A stretch of DNA of 64,000 nt from Vanilla planifolia (taxonomy: Eukaryota > Streptophyta > Magnoliopsida > Asparagales > Orchidaceae), in NCBI GenBank assembly GCA_023846275.1, contig CM043865.1:7304068-7368067 (forward strand), given 5' to 3'. Positions within the stretch are counted from its first letter, which is position 1. Each line of letters starts with the position of its first letter. A program made the position numbers and the translations under genes. The notes under the pieces were generated by a model, which made no database searches, was not told where the DNA came from, and saw only the letters and a program-made list of their open reading frames with translations. This document shows positions 24,321 to 38,655 of the stretch, one piece after another.

Positions 24321-26268
24321 TGAAAGCTATATGCCAATCATAAGAGAGGTGGTGATTGTGTTGATTTAGAAGATTTTTTAATAACAACAATACTTTAACT
24401 TAAAAACAATCCAATAACTCTTATTTATAGAAAAATATTCTTTAAATTTCAAATCACTTGTTAAAAAATGAGAATCAATTAAAGCCAACAGCAATAAAAG
24501 AAAAAAAATATACAATAATTTCAAGTTGTTTGACAAAACCTTTTTTATGCCTCTACTCTTACTTGACCCAATCAAGCTTCTATTAAACCAAATGTCTTGT
24601 ATAGATGTAATAATAGAATCATTAATCTTTCTAAGTCAATAGCCCTCCTATTTATTCCCTATAACAATTTCATGCAACTTAGAATAGGTTTAACAATATT
24701 AGTTTGTTTCTCGAAATTATTAGAATTAGTTATTATGTACTTTAGATTCAAATCATTTAGTTCATTGGAGACATCATATTAAGAAAATTAGAAAATGATT
24801 AGCATTGTTCAAATGATCTAGTACTATGACTAGTGCCAATTGACTTAAAATAGTGTATTGTTCAAGTCTAAGTTAATTTGCATATTGTATGACACCAATC
24901 CAAAGAATATTATATAAGGTTTCAAATATTTGTATTAGACTGTCAAGTAGATTATTTTAATAGAAAACAAAACAATCTTCTTAGTTAAATAAATCGTACA
25001 TGCATGATCATAGATCATTATAATATGATATATAATTTACAAAATGAACTCTCTATTAAAATTAATCATACATATATAATATGACTATCATAGTAGTATG
25101 ACAATTTTAAATTAATTTAAGTTTTGTGTTATGCTAGTTTGAATCATACAAATGTGACATCTATAATATTATTTTATGAATATGTAGTTATTTCAAGGTT
25201 TAGTCTTATTAGATGTTTATCAAACTCATATGATAAAACTATTATAGGGGAATGATACCAGTGCAATCGATTTATACTAAGTTTGTTAACTAATAATGAA
25301 TCACACAAGACAAATACAAATACGTTCTTGTACGTTGAATGATATTTATTATATGAGCTCATGTACTTATATGATAGGTATAATATTCATTAATATTCTA
25401 AGCCATTAATATTAAATGTGAGTTATATTAAAATATATAACTAGGATATTTTACTTCGTACTATATAGTATATAAGTTTTTCAAATACATTAAACACAAC
25501 TTAGAAATCATATAATGATTATATTGTATATAACTAAACTAATGAGATTGTATTAGGATGATGTGATAAACATACTTATTCAACCACTATTAGTCTTATA
25601 CAAATGATGAACTTTGGAGGGGAAATAAGGTGTGTACATGTCCAAGGCAATCTACCTGTACATATGAAGCAAGTGAAAATTCCACCTTAAGAGAAATAGA
25701 TGATGCGTGTATAAGGTTGATCCCATGTAACACCCAATATTTGCACACAACCTAAGTCTAAGTGGACATTGCACTTGTATGATAAATCCATCATAAGTGT
25801 ATAAAGTTGACACAAATTTAAACTTCAATTATAGTTGTAAGCTAAACAACAGATTGTATAAGTATAATAATAAGCATCATATTATATGAACATTATCTAG
25901 TAAATAATAAAGCTTAATTTGAACATGATTTAAATCTGAATTTATTTTTTTAAGACCTAATTTGAACAAAGAACAATATGTAATAATATTACCAATGACT
26001 TAATGCAATTTTAGTGATCTTAAAAACACAAGATATGGTTGAATAAGAACTTGCATATGTGATAATGTAATACAACAGAATCTTAATTGTATCATAAGAA
26101 AAAATTGTCTATTTTAATAATCTAAGTCTTAGAAAGAAGTAAAAATATCTATGATGGATACCACACCATCAAGAGATAAGTTCTCCAAGAGGTATTCAAA
26201 TATTTGAAACCTTCTACCTTAAAGGTTCACATAAGAGTAAAGATTAAACTTCAACTTATCTTACTTGG
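24321..26268 (-). repeat. 3' LTR of the copia element
   Basis: Begins TGAAAGC on the plus strand and matches the right LTR along its length. Matching pairs include TTTAAATTTCAAATCACTTGTT near 24,435 and 30,515, and TTTTAATAATCTAAGTCTTAGAAA near 26,114 and 32,454. Right boundary is set where similarity ends, within about 10 bases. Confidence 0.82.
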
Positions 26269-29200
26269 ACTTTTTTTGTTGAGAGAGCTACACAATTTTT
26301 TCTAAAAGCCCATGAAATGAGTAAATGTTCTAAGAATTAGCACTTGTTGAAAGTAATTTTTTATTTATTTTACTTTCATCAAGGTTAACACTTGAATAGG
26401 CAATAAGATCACTTTCTAGCACACTCTTGGAATACTATAATTTTAAAGATAATATCCTAACAAGATATCTAAAAATATGCTTAACAACTCGTGTAAGTTA
26501 GATTCTTTGGGATAAGATATGCAAAACATGATATCTACATGACTTGTAAAATATAGCAAAGAGCCTATCATGTCTCTAAACAACTTAATATCCATAGGTT
26601 TTCCTTCCACATTTTTATCCATAGATGTAGTTGTAGTCAAGAGGATAACTTTAGATTTTGATTTTTCAAACCCAAACTTAAGTAATTCTAAGGTATACTT
26701 TGTTTGAAATATGAAACTTTTATTTTCTACTTGTTTCACTTGTAGTCCTAAGAATAATAATATCTTATCCATCAATCTCATTTCAATTTCTTTTTTTATT
26801 AAATCTAAAAACTCTTCACAAAGCACAACATTTATTGAACCAAAGACTATATCATCTAAATAAACTTGATAAACAAACTAATGTTCACTTGTAATCTTAA
26901 TAAATAATGTGTTATCCACCTTTCCTCTCTTGAAAACCATTCACAACTAAGAAGGTGCACAATATCACTTACCATGCCCACGACACTTGCTCAAATCTAT
27001 AAAGAGCTTTCTTTAATTTGTATATATGATTAAGTTTGTCATGGATTTCAAATCCTAAATATTGTTCATATAAACTTCATCACTAATGTATCTATTTAAA
27101 AATTTACTTTTTACATCTATTAGATATAACTTGATGTTCTTGTAGCAAGTATATGCTAATAAAATCATAATTGCTTCTAGTAAAGGTTTCAACATCTATC
27201 TCTTTTATTTGATTATAGCCTTTTCAAGAAATCTAGTCTTATTCCAAATCACATTACCATTTTTATCTAACTTATTCTTGAATACCCACTTAGTTCATTT
27301 GACTAATTGATAACTAGTCCAATAGGTTAATTCCTAAACTTTATTTCTTTCAAATTGATTCTACTCTTCATTTATGATTAGAATAAAAAATTTGTCTTTA
27401 GGTGCCTCCTAAACTAATTGAGGTTAAAAACTAGAGACAATGGATGAGTGGTTGAGGTTAGATCTTGTTCTTACTCCATTCCACGACATCTCTTATAAGC
27501 TATTCCTTATGGTGGTCTTTTTTGAACTTAGTTCTCTAGATATACTAGATTCAATTTGTTCCAAACTTCTATCCACATCTAGCTTAGATTCATCATTAAT
27601 TATCAACGTTTCAAATATATCTAGTTTCTCTTCCAAATTCTCAATTCTAACTTTATTTAATGGAATTTCATCAAAGGTCACATGAATGGATTCTTTCATA
27701 AATGTGTAGTCTTGTTAAATACTTTATAAGCTCTACTATGTGATGAATATCCTAAGAAAATTTGTTCATTCAATTTGTGTCAAACTTTTCTAAATGTCTT
27801 TTACCATTATTCGAAATATAACATTTACAACTAAAGACAAGTAAATGAGCAACTTTTGATTTCTTGGAATATAATAGCTTGTATGGAGTAAAATTCAAAA
27901 TCAATCTTGTAAGTACTCGATTCAAAACATAGCAAGTGATATTCACTGCTTTGGCCCAAAATGATTTAAGAGTATCATATTCACTAAAAAATCATCTAAC
28001 TAAATATATCAATATTCTATTCTTCCTTTCTACTATGCTATTTTGATGGGGAGTAGTAGGTAATGAAAAAGTGTGTTATCTTATACTTACTATAATATTT
28101 AATGAATATTTGCTTCATAAACTCACCATCATGATCACTTTTAATGAAATTGAGGCTCCATGCACATTATGCAATTTGGTGATCAAGGTAACAAAATGTT
28201 TAAATGCTTTACTCATTTTCTTTAGAAATAGAACCTAAATGAACTTAGTGTTATCATCAATAATTACAAAATTGTATTTCTTATGTCTTAAGCTTAGTGG
28301 TTCAAAATGTTTGAATAAGTCTAGATGCAAGGTTTTTAAAGCTCTCATAAAAGATATATCCTTCATGATTCTTAAATGTTGATTTGGTTTTCTTACCTAA
28401 ATTACAAGGTCCAAACAAATAATCATCATTCATTTTTTAAATCAGCGAACCCTCTCACTAGATTCTATGTAATCATTTTCTTGATTACTGAAGAACTAGC
28501 ATAACACGATCTTTATGCCAAAGATGAGGACCATTTGCATGAGAAGAGAAATATTCTATACCATTTTCTTCTATAATAACAAAATATAACTTATAAGTAT
28601 TGTTTATTTTAAAAGCTAAGATAAGAGGAGTATCATCTTTACTAATAATACATGATTTTGTATTAAAAGAGACTTTAAAACTTGAATTACAAAGTTGACT
28701 TATGCTTAAAATATTATTTTCAAATCTTTAACTAAAGGGACTTTAGTAATGGATGTAGAAGAGTTATATAAACTATGCCAATGTTGATGACTCTCTTCTT
28801 TGATTGTCTCCCAATGTGACTCTCTTAAATGTTTGTGTAATAATATTCTTTTATATATATTCAAAATAAGGAAATGTTGAATGCACATTCATTCTAATTT
28901 TATAAAAACTAGAAGTATGCTTAGGCCTAATGCAATGTTGACAATTGAACTTTTCTTTGTTAGGTAAAGAAGATGTATAAATAAAATTTTTACTTCTTGG
29001 TGAATTGTATAATGTGCATGCAATTGTTTAAAACCATTATATTCCTTAGTTAATGTAGCATGTCAAGCAATATAACTAAAAATTTCATCTCTAGATACAT
29101 ATAGTTCATGTAAGTACTTTTAAGATTTCTCATTTAAATGTTCACATATCTAAATAATCTATATGTTCCTTCTTCAATACCTTATATTTATTTAGAAATT

Positions 29201-30388
29201 TATCATATTTCTCAAAAAAAAAAATGTAATTTTTATTCTAATGCTTGATTAGACAAACAACATACTTTAGAATTTGAACTGAAAGCTTGATCGTCCATTT
29301 GTACTTTCTAATGATGAGTCATAAGACAGATCAATCCTTTATCATGATTATCCCCATTAGAAGATAACTCTTTAGAATCACTCTAAGCTACTGTCATTAT
29401 TTTATTCTTTTCTTTTGTTTTTCTTAACTCTTCATTTTTTTGAATGGTTAGAAACTAAGCATGTATGTGTCCAGGCGTGTCACATTCATGGCAAATAATT
29501 TTCTCCTTGTGCTTTGTTTTTCTTTTAGTCCTCCATTCCCATATTCTTGATCTTATTAAACCCCATTTTTTAAATAACCGTGTCAATCCTCTTGCAATTA
29601 AAGCTACTTCATCCTCACCTGAGCCTTCACATATGAGATGACATCAACTTTTAGAGCAATTTATTCTTCTTTTTTTCCTCTACCTTTTTCTAGAGCATTC
29701 TTTTCAATTATTATCCTCTCTATTTTCATCTCATTAGTCATGAGTCTCTAAGAAAATCATCAAGAGAGAAAGTTGAAAATTTCTTTGTTGCTTTGATTGT
29801 TGTATCCAAAGAATTATACTCTTTCGAAAGCATGTGCAAGATCTTTCAAACCTATCATAATTTGATAAAACTTTCTTAAAACTCAGCCATTAGTTACGTC
29901 AGTGACATGTAAATATAGATTTGGTATATTCATTAAAATTCATTCTAAATAGTTTATATTTATATGTCAATATATTTATCTTGCTTTTCTTTACTAGGGA
30001 TTCCTTCATAGTTCACTTTTAGCTTAGACCAAATCTCATGCCCAATTTCAAGTTTCATAATTTGATTGAACTTATGGGCTTGAGACCATAGCATAGGATG
30101 TTCACTACATGGCCATACAATGACCTTAATTCATAAATTGATTTTATTATAGAAACATCATTTATCATTTTGTTAAGAAAGGTAAAAGGTTGCTATACAA
30201 CATCTATAGGACAACATCAATAAGAAGCAAGTGACTTCTCATTCTTTTCTTCAAATATATATAATATTTTTCACAAAATAATGGAGGTAGACAAGAAGAA
30301 GTACCTTACCCAAAGTGGTCATTTGCATCAATGAAGTTGTGAGTCATAGATTGTTTCTAAAAGTATTTCTTCTTTAAATCTTTGTCAT

Positions 30389-30400
30389 CTCTAATACCAA
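30389..30400 (-). other. Primer-binding site (initiator tRNA-Met)
   Basis: TTGGTATTAGAG on the minus strand, next to the 5' LTR end. It agrees with the usual TGGTATCAGAG complement of the tRNA-iMet 3' end apart from one difference, and it fixes the orientation of the element. Confidence 0.75.
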
Positions 30401-30401
30401 T

Positions 30402-32607
30402 TGAAAGCGACAAGCCAATCACAAGAAGGGGGTGAATTGCATTGATTTATAAGACTATTTAATAATAAAAATTGACTTAAAAGCAATATAACAACTCCTA
30501 TTTATAAAATACATTTCTTTAAATTTCAAATCACTTGTTCATAAATAAAAATAAAAAATTAATATTAACAAATGGAAAAAATGCATAACAATTTGAAGTG
30601 GTTTAATGAAACCTCTATCAACATCCATCATTGGATGACCCATCTAGGCTTCCATGAAACCAAATACCTTTCCATCTAACTTTTGGGTAAACCACAAAAC
30701 CCATATAACACATGATCAACCTAATCAAACACAAGTGCCACTAAGCTCATAACAATAGGCTAGTCATGACAACATAGTAAGAATCATTACCAATAACAAA
30801 TGATAAGATTCACTTGAGCAATAACAATAAATATTCATATAATAAACCTATAACCAAATGACACCTAAGTGGTAGAAAATCTAGAATGATTGTCACAAAG
30901 TAACTACATTAAAGATCTATAGATAGAGATGTAAAATAATAGGAATGTGAAAGAGAAAAAACTCTAACTGAGCATCAAGTAACTTTTTTCAAATTAAACC
31001 CAAAACGTTTTTCTTGTATAGATGAAATAATAGAACCATTAACAATTTACAAGTCAAGAGCCCTTTCATTTGTACCTTAGAATGATTTCACACAAGTTAG
31101 AATAGGTTTAATAATATTATTTGGTTTTCCAAAATAATTAGAATTAGATGTTACATATTCTAGATTTATATCATATTAGTATGTTAGAAATATTGTATTA
31201 TGATGATTAGAAAAAGATCAAGACTATCTCAATAATCCAGTGATACAATTAATGTCAACTGACCTAAAATAATGTATCATATAAGTTTGAGATAGACTGC
31301 ATACTGTACGACCCTAAATCAAAGCATAGCGTATAAAGTTCCAAATATATCATGCTAAACGATAATAGATTATACAAGAATGATGCAAAACAATCTTCTC
31401 TATTAAATAAATCATACATGTGCAATCATAGATCTTCATTGTATAATATACACTATATTAAATGAACTCTTTCTTAAAAGTATTCATACATTTATGATAA
31501 GATCATTATACTAATATGATAGATTTAAATTAATTTATGTTTTGGGTTATATCAGATTGAATCATACAAATATGACATATAGAACATCATTTTATGATAA
31601 TATAGTTGTTTTAAAGTTCAATCTTATTAGATGTTTATCATACTTATTTAATAGAGTTATCATACTTGTATGATACTAGTGTAACTATTTTTTTATCAAT
31701 ATTTTTGAGTAATAGTGAATCATAAAAGGCTGATGCATAGATATTCTCAAATGTTGAACGACATATATTATATCAGTTTACATAGTCATATGATATAAGT
31801 ATCATATTTTTATGATACAATAAATGCATTAATGTTTGAAGTAATTAATATTAACTATGAGTTGGGCCACAACATATAGCTATAATGCTTTACTTCATAC
31901 TATATGATACGTAAGCTTTTTAAATATACATAATATAGCTTAGAGATCAAATAAGGGCTATCCTGTGTACGATCAGGATAATATGGTTGTATCTATACAA
32001 TATAATATATATCTGATAATTATTAGGCTAATACAAATGATTCATACTAAAGAAAAATAAGGTATGGAGTGCATACAAGGCTGATACCATGTATAACCAA
32101 GTTTGCATACTCAATAAGTAGAGATTATGATGAAGCCATCATACCTATATGATGTCTACACAAATTCAAACATCAATTATAATTGTAAGCTAAACAACAA
32201 ACCATTCGAGTATGAAATTAAGTATTGTACTATATGACCATTAGGTAATGAATAACATAGTTTGGACATGTCTTAAATTTGATTTTACTATCTTGAGACC
32301 AAAGTCAAGCATATAACATGTAATGATATTACTAATGTATTAATACAATTCTAAGGATCTTAATCATACCAAATATGGTTTAACAAGAAAGTCCATTAGT
32401 GATAATAGAATACAATGCAATTCTAAATGTGCTATAATAAAAAATTATAGATTTTAATAATCTAAGTCTTAGAAAAAAGTAAAAATATCCATGATGGATG
32501 CTACACCATTAAAAGCAATTTTTCATAAGGTATTCTAATATTTGAAGCATTCAATCTTCAATTATCCCATGAGAGTAAATATCAAACTTCAATTTATCTT
32601 GCTCGCA
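30402..32607 (-). repeat. 5' LTR of the copia element
   Basis: About 2.2 kb. Ends next to the primer-binding site and carries the 'caattcacccccttcttgtg' type word before its end that is common in this copia group. Rich in TATGATAC/GTATCATA-like words. Somewhat longer than its partner because of insertions. Confidence 0.82.
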
Positions 32608-32609
32608 AT

Positions 32610-34560
32610 CCACTTCATCCAATCTATATTTGAAATTTCCACTCAAACAAACCATTTGAAATACAATATATGGTTTTGGTATTATTGAACTCACTCAAGG
32701 GCCATGAGATTAACTTTTTCTCTCTCCTCTCCCACGATTCCTATTATTCTCTTTCCTATATAGCATATTTTTTATTGCACCTAAACAAATGATCTATGAC
32801 AATGTTCTCATTCTTTTTCTCTTTGTTGGTTGTTGTGAGCCTTTCTTTTCCTCTCTCTGAACCACACTTTTGTTTCTTCTCTCATGAGCCAAATCTCTCT
32901 CCACTTTTAACGATATCCCTCTTTTTCATTCTCTTTCTTTCTCCATGATTTCTAATGGCCATTAAATTTTCATATTTTCTTGACTTTATTTAGTATTTTA
33001 AATAATTTTTTTGTTTCAATAATTTATTTACTTTAATATTCAACATCTTATTCTGTTATTCACATTTCTATCCTTACTAAGGCAATTTTAACTTAAACTT
33101 CTTCATGTTCACTACATTGATGTCCAATTTTGTAATTTTCTAAAATTATTTAGTATTCACAAAAAACTCTCATTAACTCCAATTATATAATTAAATTATT
33201 ATTAAATTCATAAAAACCTCTAATGTTTTGTTTTATCACCCAAAAATCTCTAATGTTTTGTTATTTTTGTGCATTAAGTTCTAAATAAATTATATTTATA
33301 TTTTTTTAGTTTACGTCTCTCTTTTTAGGAGTTATAGTAGAAGTTTGTTCAATAAATGATTTTTTGAAGAGAATTAATAATTCACTAAAATATCAAAAGC
33401 CTATTAAATCATTATTTAACATTATTATTTATTTTTAATAATATTTATAATTTTTATTCTCTCTTTTTTAAATTATAGTTTATTTTTTGGGATGTTACAA
33501 ATTTCTCTCTCTTAATATGACTTTCATTCTTAAAATTCATTACCAATTAATAATATTTCTTTCTAATTGAATGCCCTATAGAAATATTTTTTGCTTTCTC
33601 AATTTCTTAATTGTCTTTACTACAAAGGTTAATTAGTTTCTTATCTTAATTTGAATCTGATTATATTTTCATCATATTCAAATATTTATTCATACAATTC
33701 ACCACATACTTTCACATCAAGTACCTCTTAATAATATTCCTTAATCTCTAATTTATTTTGAACGTTCTTATAGTCATGGTTTCTTTTCTAATTAATTTAT
33801 CCTATTCACATTAACCTTACAATTCTTACATTTCTTTCCTATATATTCCATAAATTAATTTATCATAATGCACCATTATTTTCATGATTCTTCACATGTT
33901 ATGTAAGTGCTCAACCTCACCAATTACATAATTATAAGAAAAATCAAAGGTTATGTGCATTTAATACAAACAAGGACACAAAATCATAGAGTGAGACTTG
34001 ATAATGAGACTAAATACATTAATAAAATATTTAACCACATTGAATAAATAAAATATCAATAAGCATGACTATTTAATCCAAAAAATATTATTCCATAAAA
34101 ATATAAATCTACATATACAAAATTATACAAAACCGATAAAAGATCAACCACTGTGTCACTAATAAGAAGAATCATCATCCATAGCATCTAAGTCATCTGA
34201 CTCTTAATGTAATAGATGTATTACTTATGATATAAATACTAATAAGATTATAAAAAATTCAACAAGTAAACTAATGAGATAAGAACACATAAACATAATA
34301 TTGTAATAAAAATATATAATTTTGTCAGGATAATAAAAAACTAATATCCATAATTAAAAAAACCATGATATAAATAAACAAATAAATTCAATTGAAACAT
34401 AAACATGCACATGTATGTTCTTTTAATTTATCATTCTTATTTTATTTTATTTTGTACGGCTCAAAGATAAGTTTAATATTTTTTCTATTTGTTTTATTCT
34501 CAACGTATAGCTCAAATTTTTCCCTTTCACATCCATTTCGAAAGGAAGCAAGCTAAGGAT
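32610..34560. other. AT-rich intergenic DNA, no gene seen
   Basis: Pyrimidine-rich on the plus strand between about 32,700 and 32,960, then very low GC. No frame above 60 codons and no repeat family recognised. Confidence 0.5.
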
Positions 34561-34581
34561 GAGAATCAATCGCTTTTTCAT

Positions 34582-34623
34582 TTTTGATCTATTACTCATA
34601 TTCATATGAGTAATAGATCAAAA
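34582..34623. repeat. Perfect 20-bp inverted repeat with 2-base loop
   Basis: Arms 34,582-34,601 and 34,604-34,623 are exact reverse complements (core TTGATCTATTACTCATAT) around the two bases TC. It could form a strong hairpin. It lies about 650 bases left of the recognisable plastid atpB sequence. Confidence 0.9.
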
Positions 34624-35234
34624 GAAATGCCTTTGAGCCTGAATAAGAGATGTGATTCTAGCACATCCCTTACCTAATTTACAATTTTCACTTTACATTA
34701 CACGTTGCTAAAATGATAATGTTCCTTTAAGGACTTCCTTTCCTTTTGAGTTTAAGGAATTACAGAGTCTCATTGAAATTGCACCTTAGTGGTGATGAAA
34801 CATATAACTTGTACAAATTATACAAATCTTTTTATTTCCAATTTGGTCTGATCCATTAGTTTGTAAAGCTATTTACTCAATCATAGATATTTCTACAACA
34901 CTTATCGTAGAGAAACAAATACAAATAGTCAATTTGGAAAGAACTTATTGTCAGCCTCTTTTAGATATGAACCTATCTGATTCAAATGGGGAGATGGTCA
35001 AGACACTTCAATGACAGATTGAGGCCTTAGCAATAGCAACTTGGTCAAGCTCCACTACTAGCATGGTTTAACAAAGAGTTCACAATGTTGAATAGATTGA
35101 AAGTCAAGATCTTAATAGTAATTAAAAAGAGGTAATACCCACAAGCACCCATAATGAAGACAGGACCTAACCATTGCAATTGCAGTCCAATTTCGTGTTT
35201 GCCATTCCCAATCTCAACCATCATGTAGGAGGAT
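34624..35234. other. Unassigned DNA left of the plastid insert
   Basis: This is where the first 100 or so codons of atpB should be if the plastid insert were continuous, but the sequence does not match atpB. Either the insert starts near 35,235 or unrelated DNA replaced this part. Confidence 0.4.
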
Positions 35235-36454
<1,220 letters not shown>

Positions 36455-36458
<4 letters not shown>

Positions 36459-36857
36459 CCTCAAATCTTTGTGTACTAATTCCTAATTGAGTTATTTGGG
36501 ATTCCAAAGTGAAAGAAATTATTTGTATCAACTACTAGTGGACAAATAAGCATATTACTAAACCATGCCCTTATTATCACAATTATAGATTTAGGTATTT
36601 TAAGAATGCAACTAAATTACCAATGGTTCACATTGCTCTTTATTGGTGGTTTTGCTAGAATAAGTAATGATGAGATCACTATATTAGCAAATGATGTGAA
36701 AATGATTACTAACATTGATCCACAATAAGCTTAACAAACTTTTGAGATAGTTGAAGCTAACTTGAGTAAAGTTGAGGGTGTGAAACAAGCAATTGAGTTT
36801 AATCTAGCTTTGCACAAGTTAGGACACAAGTAGAAGCTGTCCATGAAATTTCCTATT
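36455..36857 (+). pseudogene. atpE: Decayed plastid atpE (ATP synthase CF1 epsilon)
   Basis: Follows atpB with the plastid-style overlap: the atpB stop and atpE start share bases at 36,455-36,458, but the ATG has become ATA. Recognisable parts are NLCVLIPN and VIWDSKVKEII at the N-terminus, then MVHIALYWWFC where the working gene has a Leu/Ala/Gly-rich strand, then IVEANLSKVEG and the C-terminal VEAVHEIS. Frameshifts and stops are present. Length (about 400 bases) matches the family. Confidence 0.88.
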
Positions 36858-37030
36858 AATTAGTCATATTAGTTGAAAATTAATCAATCAAAATTTTATT
36901 ATTATACACTACACACTACATTTTGATTTGGATTCCACACAATTGAAGTATAATATAATAATAGAATGAAAAAAATAAGATGGCTAAGAAAACTTATTTG
37001 ATATTGAATTACATGGTATCAAATAAGTTA

Positions 37031-37103
37031 TATTTATTATTGGATTTGAGCCAATGACTCCTATCGTATGAATGCAATACTCTAATTGTTGAGTTAAGTA
37101 TGT
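37031..37103 (-). pseudogene. trnM-CAU: Decayed plastid trnM-CAU (elongator)
   Basis: A 73-base match on the minus strand to plastid elongator tRNA-Met. The anticodon CAT and the T-arm region (ATTGG.TCAAATCCAAT) are kept, but about a dozen positions differ, including D-arm and acceptor-stem bases, so folding is weakened. It lies opposite to atpE, as in plastids. Confidence 0.88.
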
Positions 37104-37324
37104 CATTTATCATCACAAAAGAGCTCTATCAACTCAATGGACTAAGTGTTAGATGTGTTAGATGTACTATATGTAAAATATATTTTCTAAGCAATATCAA
37201 TCAATCTATTACGAGTTGATCTAAACAGATCATGGATTAGCAAGTTTTTATGTGGGATTATAGCGTTATTGAAAAGATATTATCTTTATGTTAAAATGAA
37301 GGTGAAATTAGTTATGACAAGACA

Positions 37325-37363
37325 ATGGCTATAACTTAGTTAAGTAGAACAACTCATTTACAT
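37325..37363 (+). pseudogene. trnV-UAC: Decayed plastid trnV-UAC first exon
   Basis: Thirty-nine bases matching the 5' exon of plastid tRNA-Val (GGCTATAACTTAGTTAAGTA then AACTCATTTACAT), ending at the anticodon region and followed by GTGCA, the start of the group II intron. Orientation and place relative to trnM fit the plastid order. The second exon is absent. Confidence 0.75.
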
Positions 37364-37375
37364 GTGCATTTATAC

Positions 37376-38540
37376 TTAGATATACTCATATATATATATA
37401 GATATACTTTTTTATATTTATAAGAACTTGTTGAATTGAGATATAATTAGATATACTTACATATACTTATATATGTTTATATATATACTTAGATATATTA
37501 TAATATAAAATAATAAAATATGAGTCATCATATTTTAGATTTTTACCTTAGATAATTACCTTAGGTATCCCATGAATGTTTAAAATTTGTTTCACACATA
37601 ATATAACTAACTTTTTTAAAAAAATAAGTCATTTTAATAACCAATAAATGAATTAATTTAGTTATTCTATCAATTATCATTCAAATGTGATCATATTTTA
37701 CAAAAGATCAACATAAAACAACCATAAAATCTATTGCAACATTTTTTTATTTCCATTTAAAGGCCAACAAGACCTACAATAGTTCACATGCTTTCATTTT
37801 TCTCCCTTTACCTATCATTAGGTTAAGTATTTTGCTATTTTATTCAATAACATCCCACATCATTTCTAGCCATCAAAATTTTGTTTTAATTTATAATACA
37901 ATTGCTCTTAGAACAATTGAATATTTAGAATAATTTTGTTGGGATAATTTTTTATGCAAGTTTCTCTTTGATGCATCCTTTGTACTTTGTTTTGTTTGCA
38001 TTTTGCAAGGTAATTTGTTGACATATGAGTTATGTATAATTGAATGATTTAAAAAACGATCGGTAAAAAATCCATTAATTTAACAATAAAATTAATTATT
38101 TTAGCTTACATAATAAAAAAACCAAATAAGAGTTCTTATTTTTCAATTTAAAAATAAATTATGAAAAAATTTATCATGGTTTGAGAAGCCTATGAAATAA
38201 AGGCCAAATGATCCACTAATTATATAATCCTACATGCAAGTAAATTCAAACATTTCAGGCTTAGTTAGACTTCCTGGTAGAAGGTTTAATCAGATTTAAT
38301 ACTGTAAATTATATGTTCTTAGCCAGTGCTAAACGTAGCTCATTGGATTATTACAATAATTTATTCTCTTTTTATAAAAATAATAATCTAAATTAGCATT
38401 ATTTCTAGATAATAGGTATTAATAATTGAAAAAAGTTGACGTTACGATAACAACAAATTTTTTTTAATCTAATACGTATTGCTATAGCAGAATATTTTAA
38501 TATATCATTTTAAATTTTTTGTCTGCTAAATAGCAATAAC
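37376..38540. other. Microsatellite and intergenic DNA upstream of FLO7
   Basis: A (TATA/GATATACTTA)-type simple repeat at about 37,376-37,505, then AT-rich DNA without a gene up to the FLO7 promoter. Confidence 0.5.
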
Positions 38541-38544
38541 TGAA

Positions 38545-38572
38545 TTATAAAATGCCACGTGGCGCCACGTTC
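38545..38572 (+). promoter_or_regulatory. TATA-like element and double ACGT (G-box) motif of the FLO7 gene
   Basis: TTATAAAA (38,545-38,552) is followed at once by the palindromic G-box GCCACGTGGC (38,554-38,563) and a second GCCACGT (38,564-38,570). They lie about 90 bases before the ATG. G-boxes bind bZIP and bHLH factors, which fits light, sugar or ABA control. The binding is inferred. Confidence 0.55.
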
Positions 38573-38655
38573 CTCCAATTTTGTTTTTTTTCGGTGGAGT
38601 ATGAAGAAGACGGAAGCTAATATACCCTTGGTGCCTTTTGAGCTCCGGTGGATCC

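Larger units (their letters stand above)
24321..32607 (-). mobile_element. Ty1/copia retrotransposon, whole-length but broken
   Basis: Minus-strand copia element with both LTRs and a 4.1-kb interior. From the 5' LTR (right) leftward the order is the primer-binding site (30,389-30,400), gag (about 29.4-30.3 kb, with a CHECDTPGH zinc knuckle near 29,475-29,500), integrase (about 27.7-28.5 kb) and reverse transcriptase/RNase H (about 26.3-27.3 kb). In the last part, 26,443-26,826 reads GKPMDIKLFRDMIGSLLYFTS, the usual copia RT end. The gag and LTR ends resemble the SIRE/Maximus-like side of copia. The LTRs look roughly a quarter different by eye, so the insertion is old. No clear target-site duplication was found. 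The coding parts carry many breaks. Confidence 0.85.

Noticed and set aside
24311-32615. Target-site duplication around the copia element
   Set aside because: Five-base words at the two ends (CTTTT and ATCCA) do not match with the boundaries I set; either the ends are off by a few bases or the duplication has decayed.
34569-34581. Start codon and first codons of plastid atpB
   Set aside because: Only 13 bases agree and what follows does not match atpB; kept as a question, not a feature.
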